Part shown: in pieces, positions 50,263 to 59,369 of the stretch
How positions within the stretch are numbered: the stretch's first letter is position 1
Layout: every line of letters starts with the position of its first letter
Assembly: GCA_002376235.1 (NCBI GenBank)
Contig: DFNX01000013.1
Location: 1-64,000, forward strand
Source: Neorhizobium sp. UBA3556
GTDB lineage: Bacteria > Pseudomonadota > Alphaproteobacteria > Rhizobiales > Rhizobiaceae
Direction of reading: 5' to 3'
DNA length: 64,000 nt
Program-made: the position numbers and the translations under genes
The notes under the pieces: generated by a model
What the model was told of the DNA's origin: nothing
Database searches by the model: none
The model's input: only the letters and a program-made list of their open reading frames with translations

Positions 50263-51471
50263 CTAACGGTCCGATAGCCAGTCCTGGATGCCACGCGCCG
50301 CGGTCCGCCCGGTCGCGAAGCAGGCAGTGAGCAGGTATCCCCCGGTCGGCGCTTCCCAGTCGAGCATTTCACCGGCGGCGAACAATCCGGGGCGGGATTT
50401 CAACATGTAGCGCTCGTCGATGTCGCTCCATGCGATGCCACCGGCCGACGAGATCGCCTCGGCAATCGGGCGAGGTTTTAGAACCGGGATAGGCAGTGCC
50501 TTGATCAACTCCGCGAGTTTTTCCGGCGTCAGGCGATTGGCATCCGGGGAGCGCTCGCGCAGCAGTGCTGCCTTCACGCCATCCAACCCGGCCCCCTTGC
50601 GCAGCCGGTTGGAAAAGCTTGCCTTGGCATCCTGTCTTGCCAGATCGCGGGCGAGGCGATCCCGTGTGCGGCCCGGCATCAGGTCGACAGCAAGATCGGC
50701 CTTTCCGTCACGCAGAAGCCGGTCGCGCAGTGCGGCCGAATGGGCGTAGACGAGGCTGCCCTCGATCCCGTGTTTCGAGATGACGAATTCGCCCGGATAT
50801 GTGCCGGCATCGGATGTGGTCGAGACGGATTTCAGCGGTGCACCGGCAAAGCGCTCGACGAAGATCTCGCTCCAGCCGACATCGAAGCCGCAATTGGCCG
50901 GCTGCAACGCGTGAACCTTGGTGCCCTGATCCGTCAGCCATGGAACCCAGGTGGCGTCAGAGCCAAGCCTTGGCCAACTGGCGCCGCCGAGCGAAAGAAG
51001 TGCTGCGTCGGGCCGAATGGTGATTTCGCCATCCGGTGTGGTGAAGCGGTATCCGTCAGCGTCGAAACCCGTCCAGCGATGCCGGGTCTTGAGCGTGACA
51101 TCTTGTGTTTCCAACCGCTTCAGCCATGCACGCAGCAGCGGTGAGGCTTTCATCACCTTTGGGAAAACGCGGCCGGATGTGCCGATAAATGTTTCCGTGC
51201 CGAGTTCCGCTGCCCATTGGCGCACGTCATCCGGCGTAAATGCATCGAGCGCCGGGCGCAGGCGAGAGGAGGCGTTACCGAAACGCTCGGCAAAACGGGC
51301 AAAATCCTCCGCATGCGTGATGTTCAGCCCCGATTTTCCGGCCAGCAGGAATTTGCGCGCGAAGGTGGGCATCGCGTCATAGACGGTTACAGAAATACCG
51401 GCGGCGGAAAGTACCTCCGCTGCCATCAGTCCCGCCGGCCCGCCACCTATGATTGCTACCTGTTTCGTCAT
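50263..51471 (-). CDS. HI0933-type FAD-dependent oxidoreductase (TIGR03862 family)
   Basis: Flavoprotein of 402 aa. N-terminal dinucleotide-binding motif AIIGGGPAGLMAAEVLSAAG, then the family signature KFLLAGKSGLNITH, a middle inserted domain, and the C-terminal FAD motif RPGLFAAGEMLDWEAPTGGYLL. Catalysed reaction unknown for this family. Monocistronic, ending 120 nt upstream of the DUF1275 gene start region. Confidence 0.9.
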   Translation of the reverse strand: MTKQVAIIGGGPAGLMAAEVLSAAGISVTVYDAMPTFARKFLLAGKSGLNITHAEDFARFAERFGNASSRLRPALDAFTPDDVRQWAAELGTETFIGTSGRVFPKVMKASPLLRAWLKRLETQDVTLKTRHRWTGFDADGYRFTTPDGEITIRPDAALLSLGGASWPRLGSDATWVPWLTDQGTKVHALQPANCGFDVGWSEIFVERFAGAPLKSVSTTSDAGTYPGEFVISKHGIEGSLVYAHSAALRDRLLRDGKADLAVDLMPGRTRDRLARDLARQDAKASFSNRLRKGAGLDGVKAALLRERSPDANRLTPEKLAELIKALPIPVLKPRPIAEAISSAGGIAWSDIDERYMLKSRPGLFAAGEMLDWEAPTGGYLLTACFATGRTAARGIQDWLSDR

Positions 51472-51520
51472 GGTCTCCGGTTACGGCAGTTCGTGCCGCT
51501 TTTAAAGAGGCCTTTTATCG

Positions 51521-52345
51521 TCAGGTCAGCAGCGCTTCCGTCAGCGGGTGATGCGGATCGGCAAGCCCGTCGAGAATGTTGAAATGGTGGCGGTCCGGTT
51601 CCTCAACGCAATCCGTCTCGGCTCCCAATCCCTTCCAGATATTGGCGAGAAGCGCGTTCTGGCGCAGAAACTCCGATCGCTCCGCTCCGCCGACCCAGCA
51701 GGTGAGGCGGGTGCGGTCCAGCGGTTCGAGCAGGGCAGGGCTTTCGAGATTGGCCTCCTTGATATCGATCTGCTGCATCTTGTTCATCTGCGTCGTGATC
51801 AGTGGTCGCAGGTCATGGACGCCCGAGATCGATACGACATTGACGATCCGCTTGCGGATGTCTTCCGGTAGGGGCGATGTGGCGCTGACCATGCGGGTGA
51901 CGAGATGCCCGCCGGCGGAATGCCCGGTAAGGCGGAGCGGGCCGGAGACGATTTCTGCGGCAGCCTCTATGGCCTTGCCAATCTCCTGTGTGATGCCCGA
52001 AATCCGGTTTTCCGGCGCCAGCGTGTAGCTCGGCATCGCCACGGCATAGCCGGTTTCCACAGCGCCATGGGCCAGATGTGAAAAGTAGCTGTTGTCGAGC
52101 CTGATCCAGAAGCCGCCATGGACGAAGACGACGAGACCGATAGGATCACCGGCGGGCAGAAACAGGTCGAAGCGGTTGCGCGGCTTATCGCCATAGCTCA
52201 GGTTGAGCTTCGCCTGTCCGGTCTCGGCCATGCGCTCGCGATAGGTCTTCGCCGGTTCCGCCCACGCATCCGGCCAGCGATCGCCCTGCGGAATGTTGAT
52301 GCCATTGGCATAGGCGTCGTCCCAGTCGGTGATCTTGTGGCGCAT
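51521..52345 (-). CDS. Alpha/beta hydrolase, kynurenine-formamidase/BD-FAE-like
   Basis: Serine hydrolase of 274 aa. The oxyanion motif is FVHGGFWIRLD, the nucleophile elbow LTGHSAGGHLV, and the catalytic His lies in DRHHFNILDGL. HGG(F/Y)W and GHSAGGHL are typical of arylformamidases of the kynurenine pathway. It is divergent from a 2-aminobenzoate-CoA-ligase-like gene, which would fit a tryptophan-kynurenine-anthranilate route. That assignment is inference; other esterases share the fold. Confidence 0.8.
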   Translation of the reverse strand: MRHKITDWDDAYANGINIPQGDRWPDAWAEPAKTYRERMAETGQAKLNLSYGDKPRNRFDLFLPAGDPIGLVVFVHGGFWIRLDNSYFSHLAHGAVETGYAVAMPSYTLAPENRISGITQEIGKAIEAAAEIVSGPLRLTGHSAGGHLVTRMVSATSPLPEDIRKRIVNVVSISGVHDLRPLITTQMNKMQQIDIKEANLESPALLEPLDRTRLTCWVGGAERSEFLRQNALLANIWKGLGAETDCVEEPDRHHFNILDGLADPHHPLTEALLT

Positions 52346-52553
52346 GCGGCTCTCCTTTGCCTGCTTCTTACCCTCAAGACATACCGCATCGGTGGCCTCT
52401 GACCAGCCCTTTCATCGGAAAGAATGACGCGAAAACAGGCGCTTCCGAAAAATATTACAAACTTAAAATTTCTCTCTTGCCAGTGTCGGAACTCGGTGCA
52501 ATTCTGAACAAAAGGCAAAAAGCCACATCGATAAGAATAATGGGAACGTGATT

Positions 52554-54179
52554 ATGCTGGGACCGTCAGGCCATCAGGATACCTATGCCCGCGATAACCT
52601 TCCGCCCTTCGAAGAATGGCCGGAAATAAGGCTCGATGGCTTTGAATACCCCGAATGGATGAATGCAGGCGTCGAGCTGACCGACCGTATGGTCGAGCGC
52701 GGTTTCGGCGACCATACGGCACTGATCGGCAATGGCCGTCAGCGCACCTACAAGGAACTGACCGACTGGACGAACCGCATCGCCCGGGCCCTGACCGAGG
52801 ACTACGGGGTTAGGCCAGGTAACCGCATTTTGATCCGCTCGGCCAACAATCCGGCCATGGTCGCCTGCTGGCTGGCCGCGACAAAGGCCGGTGCCGTCGT
52901 CGTCAACACGATGCCGATGTTGCGCGCCGGTGAACTGGCCAAGATCATCGACAAGGCGCAGGTGACGCTGGCGCTGTGTGACACGCGGCTAATGGACGAA
53001 CTGGTCGCCGCCGCCAAGGAAAGCGATGTCTTAACCCAGGTCATCGGTTTCGACGGCACCGCCAATCACGATGCCGAGCTGGATCGCGCAGCCCTCAACA
53101 AGCCGGTGAGGTTTGAGGCTGTGAAGACCGGTCGCGACGACGTGGCGCTGCTCGGGTTTACCTCCGGTTCGACCGGCGTGCCCAAGGCGACGATGCATTT
53201 CCATCGCGATATCCTGATCATCGCCGATGCTTATGCGCGCGAAGTCTTGAACGTTCGCCCGGACGATGTTTTCGTCGGCTCGCCGCCGCTTGCCTTTACC
53301 TTCGGGCTTGGCGGCCTGGCGGTCTTCCCTCTGCGTTTCGGTGCCAGTGCCGCGCTTCTCGAAAACGCATCACCGCCAAAGCTGATCGAGATCATCGAGA
53401 CGCATAAGGCGACCATCTGTTTCACCGCGCCGACCGCCTATCGCGCCATGCTTTCGGCAATGGATGGTGGCGCGGATCTCTCGTCACTGAGGATCGCGGT
53501 CTCTGCCGGTGAAACGCTGCCGGGACCGGTTTTCGACGAGTGGATGCGAAAGACCGGCACGCCGATCCTCGACGGCATCGGCGGTACCGAGATGCTGCAT
53601 ATCTTCATCTCCAACCGACTGAATGATTTTCGGGCATCCAGCACCGGCAAGCCGCTGATGGGCTATCAGGCCATGGTGGTGGATGACGAGTTGAACGAGG
53701 TGCCGCGCGGCACGCCCGGCCATCTCGTTGTTCGCGGCCCGATCGGCTGCCGCTATCTCGCCGACGACCGGCAGAAAAAGTTTGTCCGCGGTGGCTGGAA
53801 CGTCACCGGCGATACGTTTGTAGAGGATGCGGACGGCTATTTCCATTTCGCTGCCCGCTCCGACGACATGATCGTCTCTGGCGGCTACAACATTGCCGGC
53901 CCGGAAGTGGAGGCGGCGCTGTTGAAGCATGAGGCGGTGCAGGAATGCGCGGTGATCGGCGTGCCGGATGAGGACCGCGGCATGATCGTCGAGGCGCATG
54001 TGGTTCTCGTCGCCGGCTCCGACCCGTGTGACGCGATGGAGAAGCTTCTGCAGGAGCATGTGAAGGCGGTGATCGCGCCCTACAAATATCCGCGCTCGGT
54101 CATCTTCACCGACACGCTTCCGAAGACCGAATCCGGCAAGATCCAGCGTTTTCGACTGAAGCAGGCGCTTTCGGCGTAA
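52554..54179 (+). CDS. Acyl-CoA synthetase, 2-aminobenzoate/benzoate-CoA ligase type
   Basis: Activates an aromatic acid to its CoA thioester with ATP, 541 aa. AMP-binding P-loop LLGFTSGSTGVPKATMHFH, the A5 region DGIGGTEMLHIFISN, the hinge RSDDMIVSGGYNIAGPEVE and the catalytic Lys in PKTESGKIQRFRL. The IGGTEMLHIF sequence is characteristic of benzoate and 2-aminobenzoate ligases. ATG 52554 with GGGA 8 nt upstream is preferred to GTG 52548. It begins a probable operon with livKHMGF-type genes and marR. Confidence 0.88.
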   Translation: MLGPSGHQDTYARDNLPPFEEWPEIRLDGFEYPEWMNAGVELTDRMVERGFGDHTALIGNGRQRTYKELTDWTNRIARALTEDYGVRPGNRILIRSANNPAMVACWLAATKAGAVVVNTMPMLRAGELAKIIDKAQVTLALCDTRLMDELVAAAKESDVLTQVIGFDGTANHDAELDRAALNKPVRFEAVKTGRDDVALLGFTSGSTGVPKATMHFHRDILIIADAYAREVLNVRPDDVFVGSPPLAFTFGLGGLAVFPLRFGASAALLENASPPKLIEIIETHKATICFTAPTAYRAMLSAMDGGADLSSLRIAVSAGETLPGPVFDEWMRKTGTPILDGIGGTEMLHIFISNRLNDFRASSTGKPLMGYQAMVVDDELNEVPRGTPGHLVVRGPIGCRYLADDRQKKFVRGGWNVTGDTFVEDADGYFHFAARSDDMIVSGGYNIAGPEVEAALLKHEAVQECAVIGVPDEDRGMIVEAHVVLVAGSDPCDAMEKLLQEHVKAVIAPYKYPRSVIFTDTLPKTESGKIQRFRLKQALSA

Positions 54180-54318
54180 ATTGCGCTGCCACCGGCGAAA
54201 TCGTCTTTCCGGCGGTGGACGTTTTTTTGTGAATGTGGAAGGTAACGGTTCCGTCGTGGCGACAGGCAAAGATGCACGCCACGCGGGACAGGGGAACGAC
54301 AAAAAGGGGAGTACCGCA

Positions 54319-55455
54319 ATGAAGAAAATGCTGGCAGCCGCCACGATGGCGCTCAGCCTCGGTGCATCGGGTCTGGCAATGGCCGAGCCGCTCAAGATCG
54401 GCATGATCACCACGCTTTCAGGCGGCGGTGCAGGCCTCGGCGTCGATACCCGCGACGGCTTCATGCTGGCGATCAAGGAATCCGGCAACAAGGACATCAC
54501 CGTCGTCACCGAAGACGACGCGCAGAAGCCTGAGCTTGCTGTCCAGATCGCCGACAAGATGATCCAGAGCGATCAGGTCGACGTGCTGACCGGCATCGTC
54601 TGGTCGAACCTTCTGATGGCGGTTGTGCCGGGCGCGGTGGCGCAGGGCAAATTCTACGTGTCCACCAATGCAGCGCCTGCAGCGCTCGCCGGCCAGGGCT
54701 GCAACAAGCTCTATTTCAACGCCGCCTATCAGAACGACAATCTGCACGAGGCAATGGGCGAATACGCAGCCAAGACCTACAAGAAGATGTTCATCCTCGC
54801 CCCGAACTATCCGGCCGGCAAGGATTCGCTTACCGGCTTCAAACGCTACTACAAGGGCGAACTCGCTGGCGAAGTCTATACCAAGGTCGGCCAGACGGAT
54901 TACGCCGCCGAAATCGCTCAGATGCGTGCATCCGGTGCCGATGGCATCTTCGTCTTCCTGCCCGGCGGCATGGGCATTTCCTTCATGAAGCAGTTCGCCC
55001 AGTCGGGCGTAAAGATCCCGGTCATGGGCCCGGGTTTCTCCTTCAGCCAGGACGTGCTGCCGGCGATCGGTGACGCGGCGCTCGGCGCCAAGGCATCCGG
55101 TCAGTGGGCGCCTGACTTCGACACGGATGTCAGCAAGAAATTCCTTGCCGATTTCCAGAAGGAATATAACCGCCTTCCGTCTATCTATGCCGTTCAGGCC
55201 TACGACGCGGCGCAGCTGATCCTGTCGGCTGCGGCCAAGGCCAGCGTCAAGGATGCCGATGCATTCCGCAACGAACTGTTGAAAGCCGATATCAAGTCGC
55301 CGCGCGGCAACTTCAAGTTCAACACCAACCAGCATCCGATCCAGGACATCTACCTGACGGAAGTGGTGAAGAAGGACGGCGTTCTGACCAACAAGACGGT
55401 CGAAAAGATCTTCACCGATCACGGTGATGCCTATGCCAAAGACTGCAAGATCTAA
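54319..55455 (+). CDS. Branched-chain-amino-acid-type ABC transporter substrate-binding protein
   Basis: Periplasmic binding protein of 378 aa (peripla_BP_6 fold). Signal peptide MKKMLAAATMALSLGASGLA ending near AMAEP, then LKIGMITTLSGGGAGLGVDTRDGFMLA. ATG 54319 follows GGGGAG at 7 nt; upstream codons from 54181 are non-coding. In this neighbourhood the ligand is more likely an aromatic acid than leucine, because similar HAAT transporters accompany benzoate and hydroxybenzoate genes. Confidence 0.92.
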   Translation: MKKMLAAATMALSLGASGLAMAEPLKIGMITTLSGGGAGLGVDTRDGFMLAIKESGNKDITVVTEDDAQKPELAVQIADKMIQSDQVDVLTGIVWSNLLMAVVPGAVAQGKFYVSTNAAPAALAGQGCNKLYFNAAYQNDNLHEAMGEYAAKTYKKMFILAPNYPAGKDSLTGFKRYYKGELAGEVYTKVGQTDYAAEIAQMRASGADGIFVFLPGGMGISFMKQFAQSGVKIPVMGPGFSFSQDVLPAIGDAALGAKASGQWAPDFDTDVSKKFLADFQKEYNRLPSIYAVQAYDAAQLILSAAAKASVKDADAFRNELLKADIKSPRGNFKFNTNQHPIQDIYLTEVVKKDGVLTNKTVEKIFTDHGDAYAKDCKI

Positions 55456-55464
55456 GGCATAGAT

Positions 55465-56388
55465 GTGACCATAGCACTTGCTCTCGAGCAGTTGCTGAAC
55501 GGCATCCAGCTCGGCGTCATGTTGTTTCTCATGGCTGCCGGGCTGACGCTGATCTTCGGCGTCATGGGCCTCATCAACCTCGCTCACGGTTCGCTCTACA
55601 TGGTCGGCGCATTCGCCTGTGCGGCCGTCGCTGCCTGGACCGGTTCGTTCTGGCTCGGCCTGATCGCCAGCCTCGCCTGTGCGGCAGCCGCCGGTGCCAT
55701 CGTCGAGCTTGCCGTCATCCGCAGGCTTTATGACCGCGACCATCTCGATCAGGTCCTGGCGACCTTTGCGCTGATCCTGGTCTTTTCCGAAGGCACCCGC
55801 TGGCTCTTCGGTGACTTCCCGCTTTATCTCGATATTCCGGCCCTGCTGCAGGGCGTAGTGACACTTCCGGGAGACGCGAGTTATCCGATCTACCGTCTGG
55901 CGATCATTGCCGTCGGTGCGCTGATCGCGCTCGGCCTTTATCTCCTGATCGGCAAGACCCGTCTCGGCATGCGTATTCGCGCCGGCGAAAGCGACCGAGA
56001 GATGATCGGCGCGCTCGGCGTAGACATCCGCACGCTCTACACGCTGGTTTTTGCGCTCGGTTCGGCGCTCGCAGGTCTTGCTGGTGCGCTTGTCGGCGCG
56101 CTGCAATCAGTGCAGGTCGGCATGGGCGAACCGGTGCTGATCCTCGCCTTCGTCGTCATCGTCATCGGCGGTATCGGCTCGATCAAGGGAGCGCTTTACG
56201 GTGCGCTTCTGGTCGGCGTGACCGATACGCTCGGGCGCTTTCTTCTGCCGCAGCTTCTGGCGCTGTTCGTCGATCCGTCTGAAGCCGGCATGATCGGCGG
56301 GGCCATGGCCTCGATGCTGATCTATGTCGTCATGGCCGTCATCCTGGCCGTCAAACCGCGCGGGCTTTTCCCGCCGGCGCATGCGTGA
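55465..56388 (+). CDS. LivH-type ABC transporter permease
   Basis: Inner-membrane permease of 307 aa with about eight hydrophobic helices. LivH hallmark segments are LNGIQLGVMLFLMAAGLTLIFGVMGLINLAHGSLYMVGAF and the conserved VIVIGGIGSIKGALYGALLVGV. GTG start at 55465 nine nucleotides after the binding-protein stop. Partner of the LivM-type permease. Confidence 0.93.
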   Translation: MTIALALEQLLNGIQLGVMLFLMAAGLTLIFGVMGLINLAHGSLYMVGAFACAAVAAWTGSFWLGLIASLACAAAAGAIVELAVIRRLYDRDHLDQVLATFALILVFSEGTRWLFGDFPLYLDIPALLQGVVTLPGDASYPIYRLAIIAVGALIALGLYLLIGKTRLGMRIRAGESDREMIGALGVDIRTLYTLVFALGSALAGLAGALVGALQSVQVGMGEPVLILAFVVIVIGGIGSIKGALYGALLVGVTDTLGRFLLPQLLALFVDPSEAGMIGGAMASMLIYVVMAVILAVKPRGLFPPAHA

Positions 56389-56398
56389 GGCCAGAAAA

Positions 56399-57373
56399 AT
56401 GCTGACACGCGAAAATACCGTCAATCTTTTGCTTGCCCTTCTGCTGCTGGTCGCTCCGCTGGCGGCCAACGCACTCGGCCAGCCTTTTTATGTCACGCTC
56501 GCCACCCGTATCGCCATCCTTGCGCTGGCAGCACTCGGCCTCAATCTGGCACTCGGTCTCGGTGGCCTCGTGTCTTTCGGGCATGCCGCCTTCTTCGGCA
56601 TCGGCGGTTATGCGGCGGGCATCCTGTCCAGCCATGCGTTTTCCTATGAGCCGATGATTTTCGGCCTGCCCGGCACGGTGCAGATGCCGGTTATCTGGAT
56701 TGTAGCGGTGATTGCGGCAGGTCTTGTGGCGCTGGCGATCGGGGCGATCAGCCTTCGCACCTCGGGCGTCTACTTCATCATGATCACGCTCGCCTTTGCC
56801 CAGATGGTCTATTACTTTGCCATCTCCTGGCCGGCCTATGGCGGTGAGGACGGGCTGTCGATCCTGGTGCGCAACCAGTTTCCCGGCACAAATACGATGA
56901 AGCCCTTGAGCTTCTTCCTCGTCTGTTATGTCGTGCTTCTCGCCGGTATCGGCTTTTTCGCCCTGATCCGCGCCTCGCGGTTCGGTGCGGCGCTGCAGGC
57001 GGCAAGACAGAACGAAACACGCGTCGCGACCGTCGGCATCCAGCCCTATCGTATCCGGCTGACCGGCTTCGTCATTTCGGCGATGGTGACCGCGCTTGCC
57101 GGTGCGCTCTATGCCGATCTCAACCGCTTCGTCAGCCCTTCCATGCTTTCCTGGCACATGTCGGGTGAACTGATCGTTCTGATCATTCTCGGCGGCACCG
57201 GGCGGCTGTTCGGACCATTGGCGGGGGCGGCGCTTTATGTCGCCTTCGAGTTCGCGCTCGGTGGCCTGACGGAACGCTGGCAGTTCTTCCTCGGTCTCAT
57301 CCTTCTCGGTGTCGTTCTGTTTGCCCGCGGCGGATTGCTTGGTCTTCTGGCCGGAAAGGCGAAACATGGTTGA
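56399..57373 (+). CDS. LivM-type ABC transporter permease
   Basis: Second permease, 324 aa. Family motifs are LNLALGLGGLVSFGHAAFFGIGGYAAG, LRTSGVYFIMITLAFAQMVYY and IILGGTGRLFGPLAGAALYV. ATG 56399 has GAGG 8 nt upstream. Its stop overlaps the start of the livG-like ATPase by 8 nt. Confidence 0.93.
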   Translation: MLTRENTVNLLLALLLLVAPLAANALGQPFYVTLATRIAILALAALGLNLALGLGGLVSFGHAAFFGIGGYAAGILSSHAFSYEPMIFGLPGTVQMPVIWIVAVIAAGLVALAIGAISLRTSGVYFIMITLAFAQMVYYFAISWPAYGGEDGLSILVRNQFPGTNTMKPLSFFLVCYVVLLAGIGFFALIRASRFGAALQAARQNETRVATVGIQPYRIRLTGFVISAMVTALAGALYADLNRFVSPSMLSWHMSGELIVLIILGGTGRLFGPLAGAALYVAFEFALGGLTERWQFFLGLILLGVVLFARGGLLGLLAGKAKHG

Positions 57374-58115
57374 GCCGGTTCTCCAGATAGACAATCTCGT
57401 CAAGGCCTTTGGTGCCTTGAGAGCCACGGACGGTGTTTCGATCGACCTTCGGCCGGGCGAAATCCATGCGTTGATCGGACCGAACGGGGCCGGCAAGTCG
57501 ACGCTGATCCACCAGATCTGCGGTACGGTGAGGCCAGATAGCGGCACGATCCGGTTTGCCGGCGAGGATATCGGGGCGCTGAACACTGCTGAGCGGGCGC
57601 AGAAAGGCCTTGGCCGAACTTTTCAGGTCTCGTCGCTGGCACCAGAATTTTCGGCGCTCAGGAATGTCATGCTGGCCGTGCAGGCCAAGCAGGGGTCGAG
57701 CTTCGGTTTCTTCAAGCCGGTGATGCGGGATAGTTCCCTTCTAGATCCTGCTATGGCCATCCTCGAACGGGTCGGATTGGCGGATCGTGCGCGCCTTCCG
57801 GCAGCCGAGCTTTCCCACGGCGAGCGCCGCCAGCTGGAAATCGCCATGGCGCTGGCCTTGCAGTCGAAAGCATTCCTGCTGGACGAGCCGATGGCCGGCA
57901 TGGGGCCGGAAGGCTCGAAGAGGCTGACCGGTTTTCTCGATACGCTGCGCCGGGAAGCGCCGATCCTGCTGGTCGAACACGATATGGATGCGGTCTTTGC
58001 GCTGGCCGACCGGATTTCGGTTCTCGTCTACGGCAAGGTCATCGCTACGGGTACGGTAGACGAAATCCGCAGCAATCCTACGGTGCGCACCGCCTATCTG
58101 GGGGATCACGCCTGA
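57366..58115 (+). CDS. LivG-type ABC transporter ATP-binding protein
   Basis: ATPase of 249 aa. Walker A GPNGAGKSTL, LivG-specific GLGRTFQVSSLAPEFSALRNVMLA, signature ELSHGERRQLEIAMAL, Walker B AFLLDEPMAGMGPEGS and the switch EHDMDAVFALAD. Overlaps both neighbours (8 nt with the permease, 1 nt with the LivF-type gene). Confidence 0.94.
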   Translation: MVEPVLQIDNLVKAFGALRATDGVSIDLRPGEIHALIGPNGAGKSTLIHQICGTVRPDSGTIRFAGEDIGALNTAERAQKGLGRTFQVSSLAPEFSALRNVMLAVQAKQGSSFGFFKPVMRDSSLLDPAMAILERVGLADRARLPAAELSHGERRQLEIAMALALQSKAFLLDEPMAGMGPEGSKRLTGFLDTLRREAPILLVEHDMDAVFALADRISVLVYGKVIATGTVDEIRSNPTVRTAYLGDHA

Positions 58116-58798
58116 TGCTTTTGGATGTTCAGGACATCACCACCTATTACGGCGCAAGCCAGGCGCTTTTTGGCGTCGAGTTCCGCGTGGATGAAGGCGA
58201 GGTCGTGGCGCTGATGGGCCGCAACGGCATGGGCAAATCGACGACGATCAAGTCGATCTGCAATCTGATCCCGCCGAAGACCGGCCGTATCCTGTTCGGC
58301 GGCAAGGGCATCGAGCGGCTGGCGCCCTACAAGGTGGCACGGCTCGGCGTTGGACTGGTGCCGGAAGGGCGGCGCTGCTTTCCCAATCTTTCCGTTCATG
58401 AAAATCTCGTGGCGGCGGCAAGGCCGGGTGAGTGGACGCTGGAAAAAGTCAATGCGCTTTTCCCGCGGCTGGAAGAACGGCATGCGCAAATGTCGAAATC
58501 TCTTTCCGGCGGCGAACAGCAGATGCTGGCGATCGGCCGTGCACTGATGACCAATCCGCGCCTGCTCATTCTTGATGAGGCAACGGAAGGGCTGGCTCCG
58601 GTTATCCGGCAGGATATCTGGCGGGCGATCCGGCAGCTGAAGGCGGAGGGGCTCTCCATTCTCGTGGTGGACAAGACGCTTTCAGAGCTTTTGCCGGTTG
58701 CGGACCGTTGCGTCATCCTCGAAAACGGGCGAAGCGTCTGGCAGGGATCGAGCGACGACGTGTCAGCCGAGGTCCAGGATCGTTATCTCGGAGTATGA
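58115..58798 (+). CDS. LivF-type ABC transporter ATP-binding protein
   Basis: Second ATPase, 227 aa. Walker A GRNGMGKSTTIKSI, VPEGRRCFPNLSVHENL, signature SLSGGEQQMLAIGRALM and Walker B LLILDEATEGLAPVI. Start ATG shares its A with the TGA of the preceding gene. The downstream marR start lies within or just after its stop codon. Confidence 0.94.
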   Translation: MLLDVQDITTYYGASQALFGVEFRVDEGEVVALMGRNGMGKSTTIKSICNLIPPKTGRILFGGKGIERLAPYKVARLGVGLVPEGRRCFPNLSVHENLVAAARPGEWTLEKVNALFPRLEERHAQMSKSLSGGEQQMLAIGRALMTNPRLLILDEATEGLAPVIRQDIWRAIRQLKAEGLSILVVDKTLSELLPVADRCVILENGRSVWQGSSDDVSAEVQDRYLGV

Positions 58799-58800
58799 CA

Positions 58801-59307
58801 ATGGAAGCGGCAAGCGCGGATCTCGAGCTTATCGTTCACGATGCCCACGGCAACAACAAGCCGGAGACGCGGCTGTGGCTGCGCATGCTCTCGACCACCA
58901 AGCTAATCACCAATGAGATCCGCCGCCGCCTGCGCGCGGAATTCGGCGCCACGCTGCCGCAATTCGACCTTCTGGCGCAGCTCTATCGCGAGCGGGAAGG
59001 CCTGCGGCTCGGCGAACTGTCGAAGCGCACCATGGTGACCAACGGCAATGTCACGGGTCTGGTCGAGCGGCTGGAGGCGGACGGTTATGTCGAGCGCGTC
59101 ACGCCGCATGCCGACCGTCGCGTGACCGTTGCAAGACTGACGCCATCGGGCATCGAGTTTTTCACCGGCATGGCCGCGGCGCATGAACGATGGCTCAAGG
59201 ACATCATGGCGGATGTCGATCCGGACATGGTCGCTTCGCTGTGGAGCGAGATCGGCGCGGTCAAGGCATCCGCAAGCAATCACCTTTCCGGCAGCGCCGA
59301 CGAATAG
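58801..59307 (+). CDS. MarR family transcriptional regulator
   Basis: Regulator of 168 aa with the MarR winged helix: TLPQFDLLAQLYREREGLRLGELSKRTMVTNGNVTGLVERLEADGYVERVTPHADRRVTVARLTPSG is covered by residues 55-122. GGAG at 58790-58793 is 7 nt from ATG 58801; ATG 58795, which overlaps the livF-type stop, is only 1 nt from it. As the last gene of the ligase/transporter unit it probably represses the operon and is relieved by an aromatic acyl-CoA or acid, as BadR-like MarR proteins are. Confidence 0.9.
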   Translation: MEAASADLELIVHDAHGNNKPETRLWLRMLSTTKLITNEIRRRLRAEFGATLPQFDLLAQLYREREGLRLGELSKRTMVTNGNVTGLVERLEADGYVERVTPHADRRVTVARLTPSGIEFFTGMAAAHERWLKDIMADVDPDMVASLWSEIGAVKASASNHLSGSADE

Positions 59308-59369
59308 GGGCTTTTCATCGGCCCCGAAAACACTCTAGGTGTTTCAAAAGCATTGTTCCCGGAGCCGCA

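Noticed and set aside
54418..56106. 562-codon frame antisense to the binding protein and LivH-type permease
   Set aside because: Shadow frame. The sense genes have signal peptide, RBS and family motifs.
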